Positions 46,810-57,797 are shown, numbered from the stretch's first letter. The stretch: 64,000 bases of DNA from Cymbomonas tetramitiformis (GCA_001247695.2 LGRX02027204.1:25184-89183), one strand, 5' to 3'. The notes: generated by a model from the sequence alone, not told the origin. Translations and numbers: made by a program.

Positions 46810-47460
46810 CTGCGATAGAGCAATTCTCGACCCGGGCGGTACCAATCCCTGAAAAAGTAAAACACAAAGCTCAGTTCTACACGCATATGTGGAAAACATA
46901 CCGGCGTGTTATGGCCGATTCTCGAGCATCGGTACTATTTTGGGCTGACGCTATTTTTAAAAGTGCAGGTTTGTGGGATTAATGATACGGTGTTGCTACT
47001 ACGATGATGCTGAACTGTTTTCAAACAAAATGCTGAAAACAACTCTGCGCGCGCAACATGCAAGGCTGCTAGATAACGGCAGGTACGTTCAAGAACTGTC
47101 GTTGCGGCATTCTCAGTGTCACAGCGAATTGAGCCCGTACCGTTTGAATAACTCCGCCGCAGAGATCTTTCAGACTTCCTGGAATCGCGTTTACGTCCCG
47201 GACCCGAGCGTCACCGGAGAATTTCCTGCAGATCTCCACAAAGTAATCTTGCGAAAAATGAGAAGAAAGAAGACACGGCTAAGCTCATATAGATAATTAC
47301 AGTACAAACCTGGACATACAATACTGCAAGTCTTCGACGGCGTTGAGGTGAAATATGAAGTTCCGTATTGTAAAGTGTCGGGTCTTCACTGTGTCCACAG
47401 TCCACAGTCACAGAGTACCGTTCGTCTAGCCATTTGAAAATCCATCGTCTTCAAAGGTCG
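46321..47460. other. Mostly non-coding spacer
   Basis: A 107-codon ORF at 46973-47296 has no recognised family and is probably not a gene. The minus-strand exon candidates at 46810-46848 and right of 46902 lie here. Nothing else is seen. Confidence 0.35.
46810..46848 (-). other. Micro-exon (39 nt) in the leader of element III or a host gene
   Basis: On the minus strand it is bounded by the acceptor TTTACTTTTTCAG and the donor GTAAGA. A further donor CCG|GTATGT at 46901 marks the exon upstream. Both junctions are strong matches to the consensus. Confidence 0.4.
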
Positions 47461-47580
47461 CGATACTCGCGATTACTCGCGATTACTCGCGATTACTAAC
47501 GATTACTCGCGATTACTCGCGATTACTCGCGATTACTCGCGATTACGATTACTCGCGATTACTCGCGATTACTCGCGATT
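47461..47580. repeat. 10-bp minisatellite (GATTACTCGC)
   Basis: About 12 units occur, with one ACTAAC variant and one shortened unit. Confidence 0.9.
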
Positions 47581-47947
47581 CTACTACGTACGGCGAAAGA
47601 CTGAGCAGTCGATCCAACCATTCGTGCACGACGAATCCAATTTAATCTTCGATCTGAGCAGTCCATCGCTATACTGTATATTTCTGTTTTCTGGACTGTT
47701 GCTTTTTATTTTTGGAGCAAGTCCTTCTACAGAATTCGTCGCAGCTCTATTTTTAGAAATTTCCCGTAAGATGTGCATAATTGACGGTAGAAAACAATTT
47801 TTCTGCATTTTTCACGTCGCTGCATATCAAAAACATCGGGGCCAAACATATGTCCACTTTTCAAAAAAACAGAAAATTTTCCGAAATTTTGTTTTTTGGG
47901 CTTTTTACACAAAAAACAGCCAAGTGTTAAGCTTTGAAATAAGAGGC

Positions 47948-48290
47948 TTCACTTTGGAATTCCAGGGGCATGGAATTTCTCAAGTGGGAGCAAATGTCCC
48001 ATTCCAATGGACTTCCAAGGGCTTGGATAAACCCCCAGAAGTGGACCTAGTCGATTTTTACCAAAAAAGTTCCATGCCATTGGTTTGAGTGGGCCAACCC
48101 GTTGGAATATTGGTCCTTAGGTGATTTTTGCAATCCTCAAAACGTTCTAAATAACTTTGTGCGATTCCAATGCTTCACTTTGGAATTCCAGAGGCATGGA
48201 ATTTTTCAAGTGGGAGCAAATGTCCCATTCCAATGGACTTCCAAGCCTCTGGATTAATCCCCAGAAGTGGACCTAGTCGATTTTTAAGAT
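47948..48290. repeat. ~110-bp direct repeat, two copies about 226 bp apart
   Basis: CTTCACTTTGGAATTCCAG begins copies at 47948 and 48174. Both run through AAGTGGGAGCAAATGTCCC to GTGGACCTAGTCGATTTTTA. Each contains a CCAAGGGCTTGG-like or CCAAGCCTCTGG core. Nearby (48335-48485) GTCCGGGCGCCCGGA-type palindromes recur. Confidence 0.75.
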
Positions 48291-48551
48291 GGCTTTTCCA
48301 AACCGATGGACACCGTAATCCCTGGCCTGTCCGGGCGCCCGGATTGTGCCTAAAAACGTAGAAACCCTGATGTAAAGGTGACAAACCGGACTTTTGCCGA
48401 ATGTTGAATGTTGAAGTACTGTATTTAATTCCGACCGCCCGGAACTACGTTCCCACGCGCCGGACCATGGGTCCGGGCGCCCGGAATGCATCTGAAAACC
48501 TTACAAGTCCGGTCAGACAACTCACACTTCTTACATGGATTCGCAGGAATA

Positions 48552-48899
48552 ATGGCTAGGCAAAGGCGTGGACTAGCTCGAAACGAGAACGCGGAAGGCA
48601 CTCCATGCCCATGCGATCAATGCAGACTCCGATTTTGCTACTCCAAAAAACAGATTAGGCGGCATTTGATCCTACATCCGCCCGTCGCACGCCTCTCCAA
48701 TGACCGAGATCATGAAGAAAACGACTCTCTTGACGGTGCCGAAAGTGTGAATGATGACGGTGAGACGGATCCACCATCAGAGACGGACGAAGAGGAAGAA
48801 CACGAGGATGACACATATCTTCATGACCATGCCGAACGGATGCTCCGGAAGATCCGTGAAAACTTCTTCAGCCCGATTGAGTATGCATCGTCCGACTCG
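48552..48899 (+). CDS. First exon of a zinc-finger protein, transposase-like
   Basis: The start MARQRRGLAR leads to CPCDQCRLRFCY...IRRHLILHPP, a C-x-C-x2-C and HLxxHP layout. That is typical of the N-terminal finger of large plant- and animal-type DNA transposases (TNP2/KDZ-like). An acidic stretch (ETDEEEEHEDD) follows. The frame meets a strong donor CG|GTGAGT at 48899-48905. The intron that follows contains CCAAGCCGTTGG repeats. No transposase catalytic domain is found downstream, so the gene is probably a remnant. Confidence 0.4.
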
Positions 48900-48904
48900 G
48901 TGAG

Positions 48905-49035
48905 TTCTAAATCCCGTCCAAGCCGTTGGAACCATTGTTTAACAATATCCAAGCCCCGTCCAAGCCTTTGGAACAACCTTGGATTCCCCCACGAAGAAGA
49001 GTCCAAGCATCGTCCAAGCCTTTGGAACACCTTTA
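48905..49035. repeat. Quasi-palindrome field 2, inside a predicted intron
   Basis: CCAAGCCGTTGG, CCAAGCCCCGTCCAAGCC and CCAAGCCTTTGG recur, all of the same family as field 1. Confidence 0.65.
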
Positions 49036-49062
49036 GAGCCATCACTTAATGTATCGGTCACG

Positions 49063-49350
49063 TTAAATTGACCTGGAAAGTGATTTTCGAATTTTGGATT
49101 TGGTTTTTTTGCTCTACGTTAGATTTCGAAATTTCGATTTGGCTGATTTTGCTCTACGTTAGATTTTCAGATTTCAGTCTTCGGGATGCTGGATTTTCGA
49201 ATTTTGGATTTGTTTTTTGCTCTACGTTAGATTTTCGAAATTTCGATTTGGCTGATTTTGCTCTACGTTAGATTTCAGATTTCAGTCTTCGGGATCCTGG
49301 ATTTCGAATTTGGATTTGTTTTTTTGCTCTACGTTAGATTTCGTGGGTCA
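49063..49350. repeat. ~110-bp tandem repeat rich in GCTCTACGTTAGATTT
   Basis: About 2.5 units occur (landmark GATTTTCGAATTTTGGATTT at ~49082 and ~49192). GCTCTACGTTAGATTT occurs five times. Confidence 0.8.
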
Positions 49351-49979
49351 GCTTCGGAACACTGGGTTTCGGACTTTGGGATGCATATCTTAAATTGGAG
49401 TGCTTCGCAAATACAGGCAATTAATGCCAATTATCTTGCCTGCACGGACCACCTGGTGCCCGTCCGTCATAGAAGCCTCCCTTTAACATGGGGATGCTGG
49501 ACGGTTAGAGTACTGACCACGACGGGTGGGTTACTCTACACGAGTAGCACACCGGAAGTGGCCAGGCTCGAAAATCGTCCATCCCTTTCCACAAGATTGG
49601 GGCCCGGTAGAGACCGGGGTGCGATTTTCGAGGAGCATTTCTCCTGAAAGGAAGAGTGCTCTGGTGTGGTTGTTGTCTCGAACAGGGACACGAGCCAGAC
49701 TCAGCCCCACGAAAGGGATTGCTTTTCTTCGATGGCGCATGCCGCTTTAACGCGTCGCCGGATTTGAGGCAAGCCTCGTTCGGAGTAGCACTCTGCTCAG
49801 AACAAGGTCAACAGTGGACCCGGGACTACGGGCGCCTTGGATCCAATTTAACAGCTTCCAAGTCACTTCACTTAGTGTATCGGTCTCGTTGAGCACCACG
49901 TGCTGCCAAGTCAGAACCTACCAGTTGTAAATATACTGTAATATATAACACGCATTGTACAGATAATACTAACTTACCT
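49351..49979. other. Spacer with short unconvincing ORFs
   Basis: ORFs of 130 and 79 codons overlap without recognisable domains. A minus-strand donor CCAG|GTAAGT lies at ~49978. No function is assigned. Confidence 0.35.
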
Positions 49980-50890
49980 GGAGTTCCAAAGGGGTTCCGA
50001 AGGCTTGGATGCGCCTTGGAATCCGTCAAACGCAAGTTCCGAAGCGGTTCCAAACCATTGGACTAAGCCTGGACACCATAAGATATCGCTTCCATAATCG
50101 TTCCAAAGGCTTGGACGGTCTTGAACTGCACGTAGCAAGAATGATCGGTCCAGAGAATTATCAGTCTATATATCAAGCACTTGCTCATAGCGTTCCGCTC
50201 TCAGATCGGGAAGTTCCAAGGGCTTGGAATTTCGGAACACGCTCCCGTGTTGCCCAAAGACTGGGCCTATGGGGTTCCAAGGGCTTGGAATCTTTTGAAA
50301 CCCGCGCTCGTGCTGCGCAGAGACCGGTCCTATGGGGTTCCAAGCCGTGGAGCCTCCGGGCTCGAGCTTCATTCCTCGTACTAACAAGGTCCAAGGGCTT
50401 GGAATCTTTTGAAACCCACGCCCGTGCTGCGCAGAGACCGATCCTATGGGGTTCCAAGCCGTTGAGCCTCCGGGTTTGAGCTTCATTCCTCGTACTAACA
50501 AGGTCCAAGGGCTTGGAATCTTTTGAAACCCTCGCACGTGCTGCGCTGAGACCGGTCCAATGGGGTTCCAAGCCGTTGAGCCTCCGGGTTCGAGCTTCAT
50601 TACTCGTACTAGCAAGTTCCAAAGGCTTGGAATCTTTTGAAACCACGCCCGTGCTGCGCGGAGACCGGTCCGATGGGGTTCCAAGCCGTTGAACCTCCGA
50701 TTTCAGACTGCCGACCTCAGACTGGAAAGTTCCAAAGGCTTGGAATTGTCCAAAATGAATTCCAAACCGTTGGAACCGCCTTGGACCGACGACTTCGGTC
50801 ATACGTAATCCGAGGACATAGGTCCAACGGCTTGGAATCGACCAGGACCCATTGGACTAACAAATTTCGGTCCAGCCCCTTGGAACCCCG
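49980..50890. repeat. Quasi-palindrome field 3 with ~120-bp higher-order units
   Basis: CCAAGGGCTTGG or CCAAAGGCTTGG, followed by AATCTTTTGAAACC, CGTGCTGCGC and GGGGTTCCAAGCCGTTGA, repeats about four times at ~120-bp spacing (50280-50700). Single motifs lie on both sides. The field ends abruptly at the LTR at 50892. Confidence 0.7.
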
Positions 50891-50891
50891 T

Positions 50892-51313
50892 TGTGCTAGG
50901 AGGCAAGCACAAGAGCAAGAAAAACGGCTAAGTACAAAACGCAAGAGTACTCAGTACGGAGTACAGTAGGACCGATCAGAATGATGTTGATGTGAGGTGC
51001 CTAGCCTGTTGTACGGAGTACTCAGTACAGTTGAGTTATGGAGAGAGTTCCTGAATGCATAAGAACTCTAAGTGTAACCAGTTTCGGGGATGAGAACTGA
51101 ACTGAGAATTGTAAGCCGTAACTGCTGTAAAAAGCATAGCTATAAAGATTTACGAAACCGAAGTCTTGTAGTAATAACTTGAAGGATTTACGAAACCGAA
51201 GTCCGATAGTTGACCATACGTAAGCATACCTCGTGCGGTCGTTTAATAAGTGTAGAATAGTATAAGCCCGAAAGTGTAAAGAAGAGAAGAAACTGGAGTG
51301 GTAGCCTCCTACA
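50892..51313 (+). repeat. 5' LTR of element IV
   Basis: The 10-bp terminal inverted motif is imperfect (TGTGCTAGGAGGC versus GCCTCCTACA). ATTTACGAAACCGAAGTC occurs twice inside. GAGTACTCAGTAC palindromic words are frequent. Confidence 0.85.
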
Positions 51314-51316
51314 AAA

Positions 51317-51330
51317 TGGTAATTGGATCG
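51317..51330 (+). promoter_or_regulatory. Primer-binding site of element IV
   Basis: TGGTAATTGGATCG lies 3 nt after the LTR. TGG fits pairing with a tRNA CCA end. The tRNA species was not identified. Confidence 0.55.
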
Positions 51331-52264
51331 TTTTTACCGGTCGCTTCCTGAAAATTTCTGTTTCTGCGTATTCTGATTGCACCCCCCTTGCGTGGTGCCT
51401 TTCGCCCGGCGTTTTGTTTTGCGAAATCGAGAACAGTGTGTCGTGCGTTTCTGCTTCGTGTTGGTGGGTGCGTGGTTGTGGGATTCGGGTGCTCTAGGAG
51501 TGGAATTCTCCGAATGCTTTGATCCGCGACGTAGTTTGGTACGACTACCTAGCAATGATGGAGGTGGCTTGGGGCCCTTGGTCCTCCCTCCCCTTTGCGA
51601 ATGTACTTTGAGTCTGTCCTCGAAAGGGACGGCTGCCCTGACGTGGCGTTGTAGCGTCCTTTGCGTATATGCAATTTGGAATTTGCGTGTATGACTTTGG
51701 AATTATTTTTACTTTTACGAACGAAAACGTGTTTTGCGTAGATTCTTTCTTTTGATCTAGGATGTTTTGTCGTGCGCTTTGGGCGGCGTGTCGGTTTGGC
51801 TGCGGGTTGGTGATGCCGGGTTTCAGGTGTTCTTGAGGTTCCGATCTCCGGGTACTTTGGGCCGCGAGGAGATTCAGGCGCGCTTCTGCCCTAGCATGTT
51901 TCTTGTTCACGCATACACTTGAGCTCGTGTCACGAGCGCACAGTTGCGCAAGGTCGGGCTTGGGATTTGAGATCGCGTGGATTTTTCGGCGGAACCGACC
52001 CTTCGCGGCGGGAGCGCTGCGCGATTTTTTTAAAATTGTGCGGCCTTTGCTGAATTGACCCCGTGTTTCTCAATCTCGGGTAGCCTAGGGCTTGCGCCCT
52101 CTATACTCAGGAATTGCCGCGCTTCGGCCGGTTTGACCACTCGGCTCGTGCCTGAGTGGTGAATTTCTGGGTGCGGCGTGTGCTTGTTGCTTTGCATGGG
52201 CGTAAGTGCCTTCACTACGTTAGTTAATTGGCACGTCACGGCCTAGGTCACGGCGGTCCCCGGG
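51331..52264. other. Leader region of element IV
   Basis: No convincing gene is found; short ORFs on both strands lack domains. GC content rises toward 52 kb. Confidence 0.4.
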
Positions 52265-55033
52265 ATGAGCGTCGGGGTGAGCCGTGCCAAGCGCGTGGCT
52301 TCGCGGTGCGCGGTGCGTATGGCTCAGCGGCGGGCTTGGGATCGGGCGGCATGGTTCATTCTGCGGCTTCAGGTGTTGCGGGATGTCCGTGTCGGGCGCG
52401 ACCGTTGCGTGGTTTGGCTTAGGGGTCAGGAGATGCGGGATCGGGCGGCGGGTTTGCGGGCGTGGCGGCGGGCGGCGTTTTTCGTTGCTAGGCTTGGCTT
52501 TTTGCGAGTGGCGTCCCGTGGGATTGTGCGCCGTGCGGTCTTGCGCCTGTCCGAAGGGGGGGGGAGTTACCTCAGATCGGACGAGCGCAGAGCGCACTCG
52601 GCGTACGGCCACGTCACCGGTGCTACCTTTAGGGGAGCGCGTGACCACAGCCACTGCGCGAGCGCTGCCCTAAGCGAGGCGTGCGGCCACATCGGCGTTG
52701 CCCCTAGCGAGGTGCGCGGCCACTGCCCTAGCACCAGCGCTGCCCCTGGCGAGGCGCGTGGTGGCAGTCGCGGCACTGGCGCTGCCCCTAGCGAGGCGCG
52801 TGGTGGCAGTCACGGCACTGGCGCTGCCCCTAGCGAGGCGCGTGGTGGCAGTCGCGGCACTGGCGCTGCCCCTTGCGAGGCGCGTGGTGGCAGTCGCGGC
52901 ACTGGCGCTGCCCCTAGCGAGGCGCGTGGTAGCAGTCGCAGCACTGGCGCTGCCCCTAGCGAGGCGCGCGGCCACATCGGCGCTGCCCCTAGCGAGGCGC
53001 GTGGTGGCAGTCGCGGCACTGGGGCTGCCCCTAGCGAGGCGCGCGGCCACATCGGCGCTGCCCCTGGCGAGGCGCGTGGTGGCAGTCGCGGCACTGGCGC
53101 TGCCCCTAGCGATGCACGCGGCCACAGCCACAGCATTGGCGCTGCCCCTAGCGAGGCGCGCGGCCACATCGGCGCTGCCCCTAGCGAGGCGCGTGGTGGC
53201 AGTCGCGGCACTGGCGCTGCCCCTAGCGAGGCGTGCGGTCACATCGGCGCCGCTCTGAGCGATGCACGCGGCCACAGCCACAGCATTGGCACTGCCCCTA
53301 GCGAGGCGCGCGGCCACTTCGGCGCCGCTCTGAGCGAGGCACGTGGCCACAGGCACGGCGCTGGCGCTGCCCCTAGCGAGGCGCGCAACCACATCGGCAT
53401 TGCCCCTAGCGAGGTGCGCGGCCACTGCCCTAGCACCAGCGCTGCCCCTGGCGAGGCGAGTGGTGGCAGTCGCAGCACGAGCGCTGCCCCTAGCGAGGCG
53501 CGTGGTGGCAGTCGCGGCACTGGCGCTGCCCCTAGCGAGGCGCGTGGTGGCAGTCGCGGCACTGGCGCTGCCCCTAGCGAGGCGCGCGGCCACATCGGCG
53601 CTGCCCCTAGCGAGGCGCGCGGCCACATCGGCGCCGCTCTGAGCGAGGCACGCGGCCACAGGCACGGCGCTGGCGCTGCCCCTAGCGAGGCGCGCAACCA
53701 CATTGGCGCTGCTCTGAGCATGGCGCACGGCCACGGCACGAGCGATGCCTCGAGCGAGGCGCGCGGCGACGGCCACAGCGCAAGCGCTGCCCAGAGCGAA
53801 GCGCACGGCTACTGTGCAAGTGCCGTCCCTAGCGGGGCGTGCAGTGGCAAGCATGGCGCGAGCATGCGCTACATATGCCCTGGCGCGAGGCGCACCCATA
53901 GCCATAGCGCTAGCACTGCCCCTAGCGAGCCCCGCGAGCACGGCCATGGCACCGGCGCAACCCCCTGTGAGGTGCACGGCCGCGGTCAGAGCGCTGGCAG
54001 TGACCAGAGCGAGGCGCTAGACCACAGCCAGAGCGCTGGCGGTGCCCCGAGCGAGGCGCGCGACCAAAGCCACGACACAGACGCGCGCGCTGGCGCGACA
54101 CGCACCCAGCTGTCCGTTGATGCGGAGCCTTGGAGGCCGCTCACGGCGCCACCACTAGGCCCATATCCGCAGCCGTCGGTGGAGGTGCTGCCCGGGGAGC
54201 GCACACAGTGGCCACCTGACGGTAGTAGAGCAGGAGTGTTGCCCCAAGAGCACACACTGCCGCCACCCGACGAGGAGGCGGAGGCGTCGCTCCGAGAGTG
54301 CGCACAGCTGGCCCCTGGCAGCACATTGGCGGTGGGGCCCGACGAGTGCGCGCAGCGGCCACCTGCCAGCAGAGTCGAGTCACCGCGTGAGGGGCGCACG
54401 CAGTCATCATCGGAGCGCACAGTCGAGGTGCAGCCCATGGAGTGTGCACGGAAGTCCTCTAGTGGCTCTGCCGAGGTGCTGCCCGAGGAGGTGTCATTGC
54501 CGCTACCTAGCGGCGAGGCGGAAGCGTTTCTCCGAGAGGGCGCACGGCTGCCCCCTAGCCACACGGACCTGTTAGGCTCGCAGGCTCTCGACGTTGCGGC
54601 CGCGTCGCCCGATGCGGGGAAGTGGTGCGGTGTCCCTGATGCGGCAGGCGCAGCACCCACGAGGCGAGCGAGCCGTAGAGGGAGGCGAGCAGGTCGCCGC
54701 GGGAGGCGAGGAGCCCGTGGTAGGCGAGGCGTGGTCGAGCCATCGGCCGAGGCGTTGGACTCGACAGGCTCGCAGGCTCTCGGCGTTGAGGCCGCTTCGC
54801 CGGATGCGAGGAGGTGGCATGATACCCGGGTTGCGGCAAGCGCAACACCCACGAGGCGGGCGAACCGTAGAGGAAGGCGAGCAGGTCGCCGCGGGAGGCG
54901 CGAGGGACCCATGATAGGCGAGGCGTGGTCGGGCCATCGGCCGAGGCATTGGACTCGACAGGCTTGCAGGCTCTCGGCGTCCAGGCCGCGTCGCAGGATG
55001 CGAGAGGGAGGAGCGATGCTCAGAGTGCAATAG
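52265..55033 (+). CDS. Long repetitive ORF of element IV (coding status doubtful)
   Basis: The frame is open for 922 codons. The first ~110 are Arg-rich without motifs. The middle consists of SEARGGSRGTGAAP and SEARGHIGAAP repeats. The end is Arg-rich (RRGRRAGRRGRRG). Other frames, including 435 codons on the minus strand, are open as well. That is expected from GC-rich repeats whose periods (42, 33) are multiples of three. It may be an RNA-binding low-complexity protein or no gene at all. Confidence 0.3.
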   Translation: MSVGVSRAKRVASRCAVRMAQRRAWDRAAWFILRLQVLRDVRVGRDRCVVWLRGQEMRDRAAGLRAWRRAAFFVARLGFLRVASRGIVRRAVLRLSEGGGSYLRSDERRAHSAYGHVTGATFRGARDHSHCASAALSEACGHIGVAPSEVRGHCPSTSAAPGEARGGSRGTGAAPSEARGGSHGTGAAPSEARGGSRGTGAAPCEARGGSRGTGAAPSEARGSSRSTGAAPSEARGHIGAAPSEARGGSRGTGAAPSEARGHIGAAPGEARGGSRGTGAAPSDARGHSHSIGAAPSEARGHIGAAPSEARGGSRGTGAAPSEACGHIGAALSDARGHSHSIGTAPSEARGHFGAALSEARGHRHGAGAAPSEARNHIGIAPSEVRGHCPSTSAAPGEASGGSRSTSAAPSEARGGSRGTGAAPSEARGGSRGTGAAPSEARGHIGAAPSEARGHIGAALSEARGHRHGAGAAPSEARNHIGAALSMAHGHGTSDASSEARGDGHSASAAQSEAHGYCASAVPSGACSGKHGASMRYICPGARRTHSHSASTAPSEPREHGHGTGATPCEVHGRGQSAGSDQSEALDHSQSAGGAPSEARDQSHDTDARAGATRTQLSVDAEPWRPLTAPPLGPYPQPSVEVLPGERTQWPPDGSRAGVLPQEHTLPPPDEEAEASLRECAQLAPGSTLAVGPDECAQRPPASRVESPREGRTQSSSERTVEVQPMECARKSSSGSAEVLPEEVSLPLPSGEAEAFLREGARLPPSHTDLLGSQALDVAAASPDAGKWCGVPDAAGAAPTRRASRRGRRAGRRGRRGARGRRGVVEPSAEALDSTGSQALGVEAASPDARRWHDTRVAASATPTRRANRRGRRAGRRGRREGPMIGEAWSGHRPRHWTRQACRLSASRPRRRMREGGAMLRVQ
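52735..53745. repeat. Array of mixed 42-bp and 33-bp units in element IV
   Basis: Units are built on GCTGCCCCTAGCGAGGCGCG followed by either TGGTGGCAGTCGCGGCACTG or GCCACATCGGC. The two unit types alternate irregularly, about 25 in total. Confidence 0.8.
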
Positions 55034-55500
55034 GCGCGACCCCCACGAGGCGAGCATGCCGTCGGGGGAGGCGAGCAGGTCGCCGCGGGAGGCGAGGGAC
55101 CCATGATAGGCGAGGCGTGGTCGGGCCATCAGCCGAGGCACTGGACTCGACAGGCTCGCAGGCTCTCGGCGTCCAGGCCGTGTCGCAGGATGCGAGAGGG
55201 AGGAGCGATGCTCAGAGTGCGATAGGCGCGACCCCCACGAGGCGAGCACGCCGTCGGGGGAGGCGAGCAGGTCGCCGCGGGAGGCGAGGGACCCATGATA
55301 GGCGAGGCGTGGTCGGGCCATCGGCCGAGGCATTGGACCCGACAGGCTCGCAGGCTCTCGGCGTCCAGGCCGTGTCGCAGGATGCGAGAGGGAGGAGCGA
55401 TGCTCGGAGTGCGATAGGCGCGACCCCCACGAGGCGAGCATGCCGTCGGAGGAGGCGAGCAGGTCGCCGCGGGAGACGAGGGGCCCGCGATAGAAGGCGG
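54560..55500. repeat. ~193-bp tandem array in element IV
   Basis: The landmark CGACAGGCTCGCAGGCTCTC recurs near 54761, 54954, 55147 and 55339, with a partial unit at 54573. Confidence 0.8.
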
Positions 55501-55799
55501 ATAGCCTCACGTAGGAGGCGAGGGGCCCGTGGCACGAGGAGCTCGGTGGGTGTCGCACCGGACCCTAGTGGCGTTGCTGAGCCAAAGGCAGGGAGCATAG
55601 CGCTCACGAGCCTAGCTAAGGGTGACTGTGAGCAGACAACTATCAGTTGCTCCATGCTCACATCCTTACGCACTCGGGGAAGCAAACGCCATCCGGAGAG
55701 TCCACCTCTACGAGGGGGCCCTCGAGGCGTACTAGGGAAGTATTAGGAGGTTTAGGACTTAGGGTAGGAACAGTAGGCGTACGCGGAGCGACCCTGCAA
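55501..55799. other. Unique spacer between arrays of element IV
   Basis: No gene is recognised. Confidence 0.4.
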
Positions 55800-57410
55800 G
55801 GAGGCCCACCCTTGTAGGCGTGTCGCCACGAGGTGAGCACACCGAGGTGCTCACCCGCGCCCTCCCCTTAGGGCCACCAAGAGAGTAGCGTCCGGGAGCG
55901 GACCGCTTTTCTTTTGGGGGGGAGAGAGCGCGCCGCGAGTGGCAGATGGCAGCCACCGCGAGCGCGCCAGGCGCACCGCCATGAGGCAGCAGCTCTCGCT
56001 GTGCTGTCTCGGGCTGCGTGACGCGCCGCTGCCCCGCCAGGCACACCAGACGCATGGTGCCTGGGGGTAGCGCGCAGCGTGTGCACCGCGTCCAGGCGCA
56101 TCGGGCCTCCTTGCAGAGGTTGATGCGCGTGCCTGGGAGCAGCACACCGCGCACGCATGCCCCGCCGCCGAGCGCGGAGCGCGGCACCCACACTCGGGGT
56201 GCTGATGAGGCCGGCGAGCCCCAAGCTCCGGGCGAGTGCACCCGTCTCGACGGGACGCATCGCCACGCGCGTGCAAGGAGGCCCACCCTTGCATGCGTGT
56301 CGCCACGAGGTGAGCACACCGAGGTGCTCACCCGCGCCCTCCCCTTAGGGCCACCGAGAGTGAAGCGTCCGGGAGCGGACCGCTTTTCTTTTGGGGGGGA
56401 GAGAGCGCGCCGCGAGTGGCAGATGGCAGCCACCGCGAGCGCGCCAGGCGCACCGCCATGAGGCAGCAGCTCTCGCTGTGCTGTCTCGGGTTGCGTGACG
56501 CGCCGCTGCCCCGCCAAGCGCACCAGACGCATGGTGCCCGGGAGTAGCGCGCAGCGTGTGCACCGCGTCCAGGCGCATCGGGCCTCCTTGCAGAGGTTGA
56601 TGCGCGTGCCTGGGAGCAGCACACCGCGCACGCATGCCTCGCCGCCGAGCGCGGAGCGCGGCACCCACACTCGGGGTGCTGATGAGGCCGGCGAGCCCCA
56701 AGCTCCGGGCGAGTGCACCCGTCCCGACGGGACGCATCGCCACGCGCCTGCAAGGAGGCCCACCCTTGCATGCGTGTCGCCACGCGGTGAGCACACTGAG
56801 GTACACCGAGGTGCTCACCCGCGCCCTCCCCTTAGGGCCACCGAGAGTGAAGCGTCCGGGAGCGGACCGCTTTTTCTTTTGGGGGGGAGAGAGCGCGCCG
56901 CGAGTGGCAGATGGCAGCCACCGCGAGCGCGCCAGGCGCACCGCCATGAGGCAGCAGCTCTCGCTGTGCTGTCTCGGGCTGCGTGACGCGCCGCTGCCCC
57001 GCCAGGCACACCAGACGCATGGTGCCTGGGGGTAGCGCGCAGCGTGTGCACCGCGTCCAGGCGCATCGGGCCTCCTTGCAGAGGTTGATGCGCGTGCCTG
57101 GGAGCAGCACACCGCGCACGCATGCCCCGCCGCCGAGCGCGGAGCGCGGCACCCACACTCGGGGTGCTGATGAGGCCGGCGAGCCCCAAGCTCCGGGCGA
57201 GTGCACCCGTCTCGACGGGACGCATCGCCACGCGCCCGCAAGGAGGCCCACCCTTGCATGCGTGTCGCCACGAGGTGAGCACACCGAGGTGCTCACCCGC
57301 GCCCTCCCCTTAGGGCCACCGAGAGTGAAGCGTCCGGGAGCGGACCGCTTTTCTTTTGGGGGGGAGAGAGCGCGCCGCGAGTGACAGATGGCAGCCACCG
57401 CGAGCGCGCC
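55800..57410. repeat. ~477-bp tandem array in element IV, about 3.4 units
   Basis: The landmark GAGCGGACCGC lies at about 55897, 56373, 56860 and 57338. One unit is ~10 bp longer because ACACTGAGGT/ACACCGAGGT is duplicated near 56795. Long ORFs on both strands repeat with the units and are not counted as genes. Confidence 0.85.
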
Positions 57411-57797
57411 AGGCGACAGGTGAGAACCTGTTTAATCCATCCACCAGAGCAGTGGCTCTAGCCTCGGCATAGCCAGGCGACAGGTGAGAACCTGTATAAT
57501 CCATCCACCAGAGCAGTGGCTCTAGCCTCGGCATAGCCAGGCGACAGGTGAGAACCTGTATAATCCATCCACCAGAGCAGTGGCTCTAGCCTCGGCATAG
57601 CCAGGCGACAGGTGAGAACCTGTATAATCCATCCACCAGAGCAGTGGCTCTAGCCTCGGCATAGCCAGGCGACAGGTGAGAACCTGTATAATCCATCCAC
57701 CAGAGCAGTGGCTCTAGCCTCGGCATAGCCAGGCGACAGGTGAGAACCTGGATAATCCATCCAACAGAGCGGTGGCTCTAGCCTCGGCATAGCCAGG
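57411..57797. repeat. 64-bp tandem array in element IV, six units
   Basis: Units start AGGCGACAGGTGAGAACCTG at 57411, 57475, 57539, 57603, 57667 and 57731. They contain CCACCAGAGCAGTGGCTC, itself hairpin-forming. Divergence is very low. Confidence 0.9.

Noticed and set aside
46973..47296. 107-codon ORF as a gene
   Set aside because: It has no family resemblance and atypical composition, and overlapping minus-strand splice signals nearby suggest the other strand is transcribed.
52670..53977. 435-codon minus-strand ORF opposite the element IV repeats
   Set aside because: It consists only of RGSASAATATTRLA-type repeats forced by the array; several other frames are open as well.
55759..57398. 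Several 150-345-codon ORFs on both strands in the 477-bp array
   Set aside because: They recur once per unit in alternating frames and show no domain. They are explained by GC-rich repetition.
57411..57797. CRISPR-like reading of the 64-bp array
   Set aside because: Units are identical along their whole length, so there are no unique spacers.
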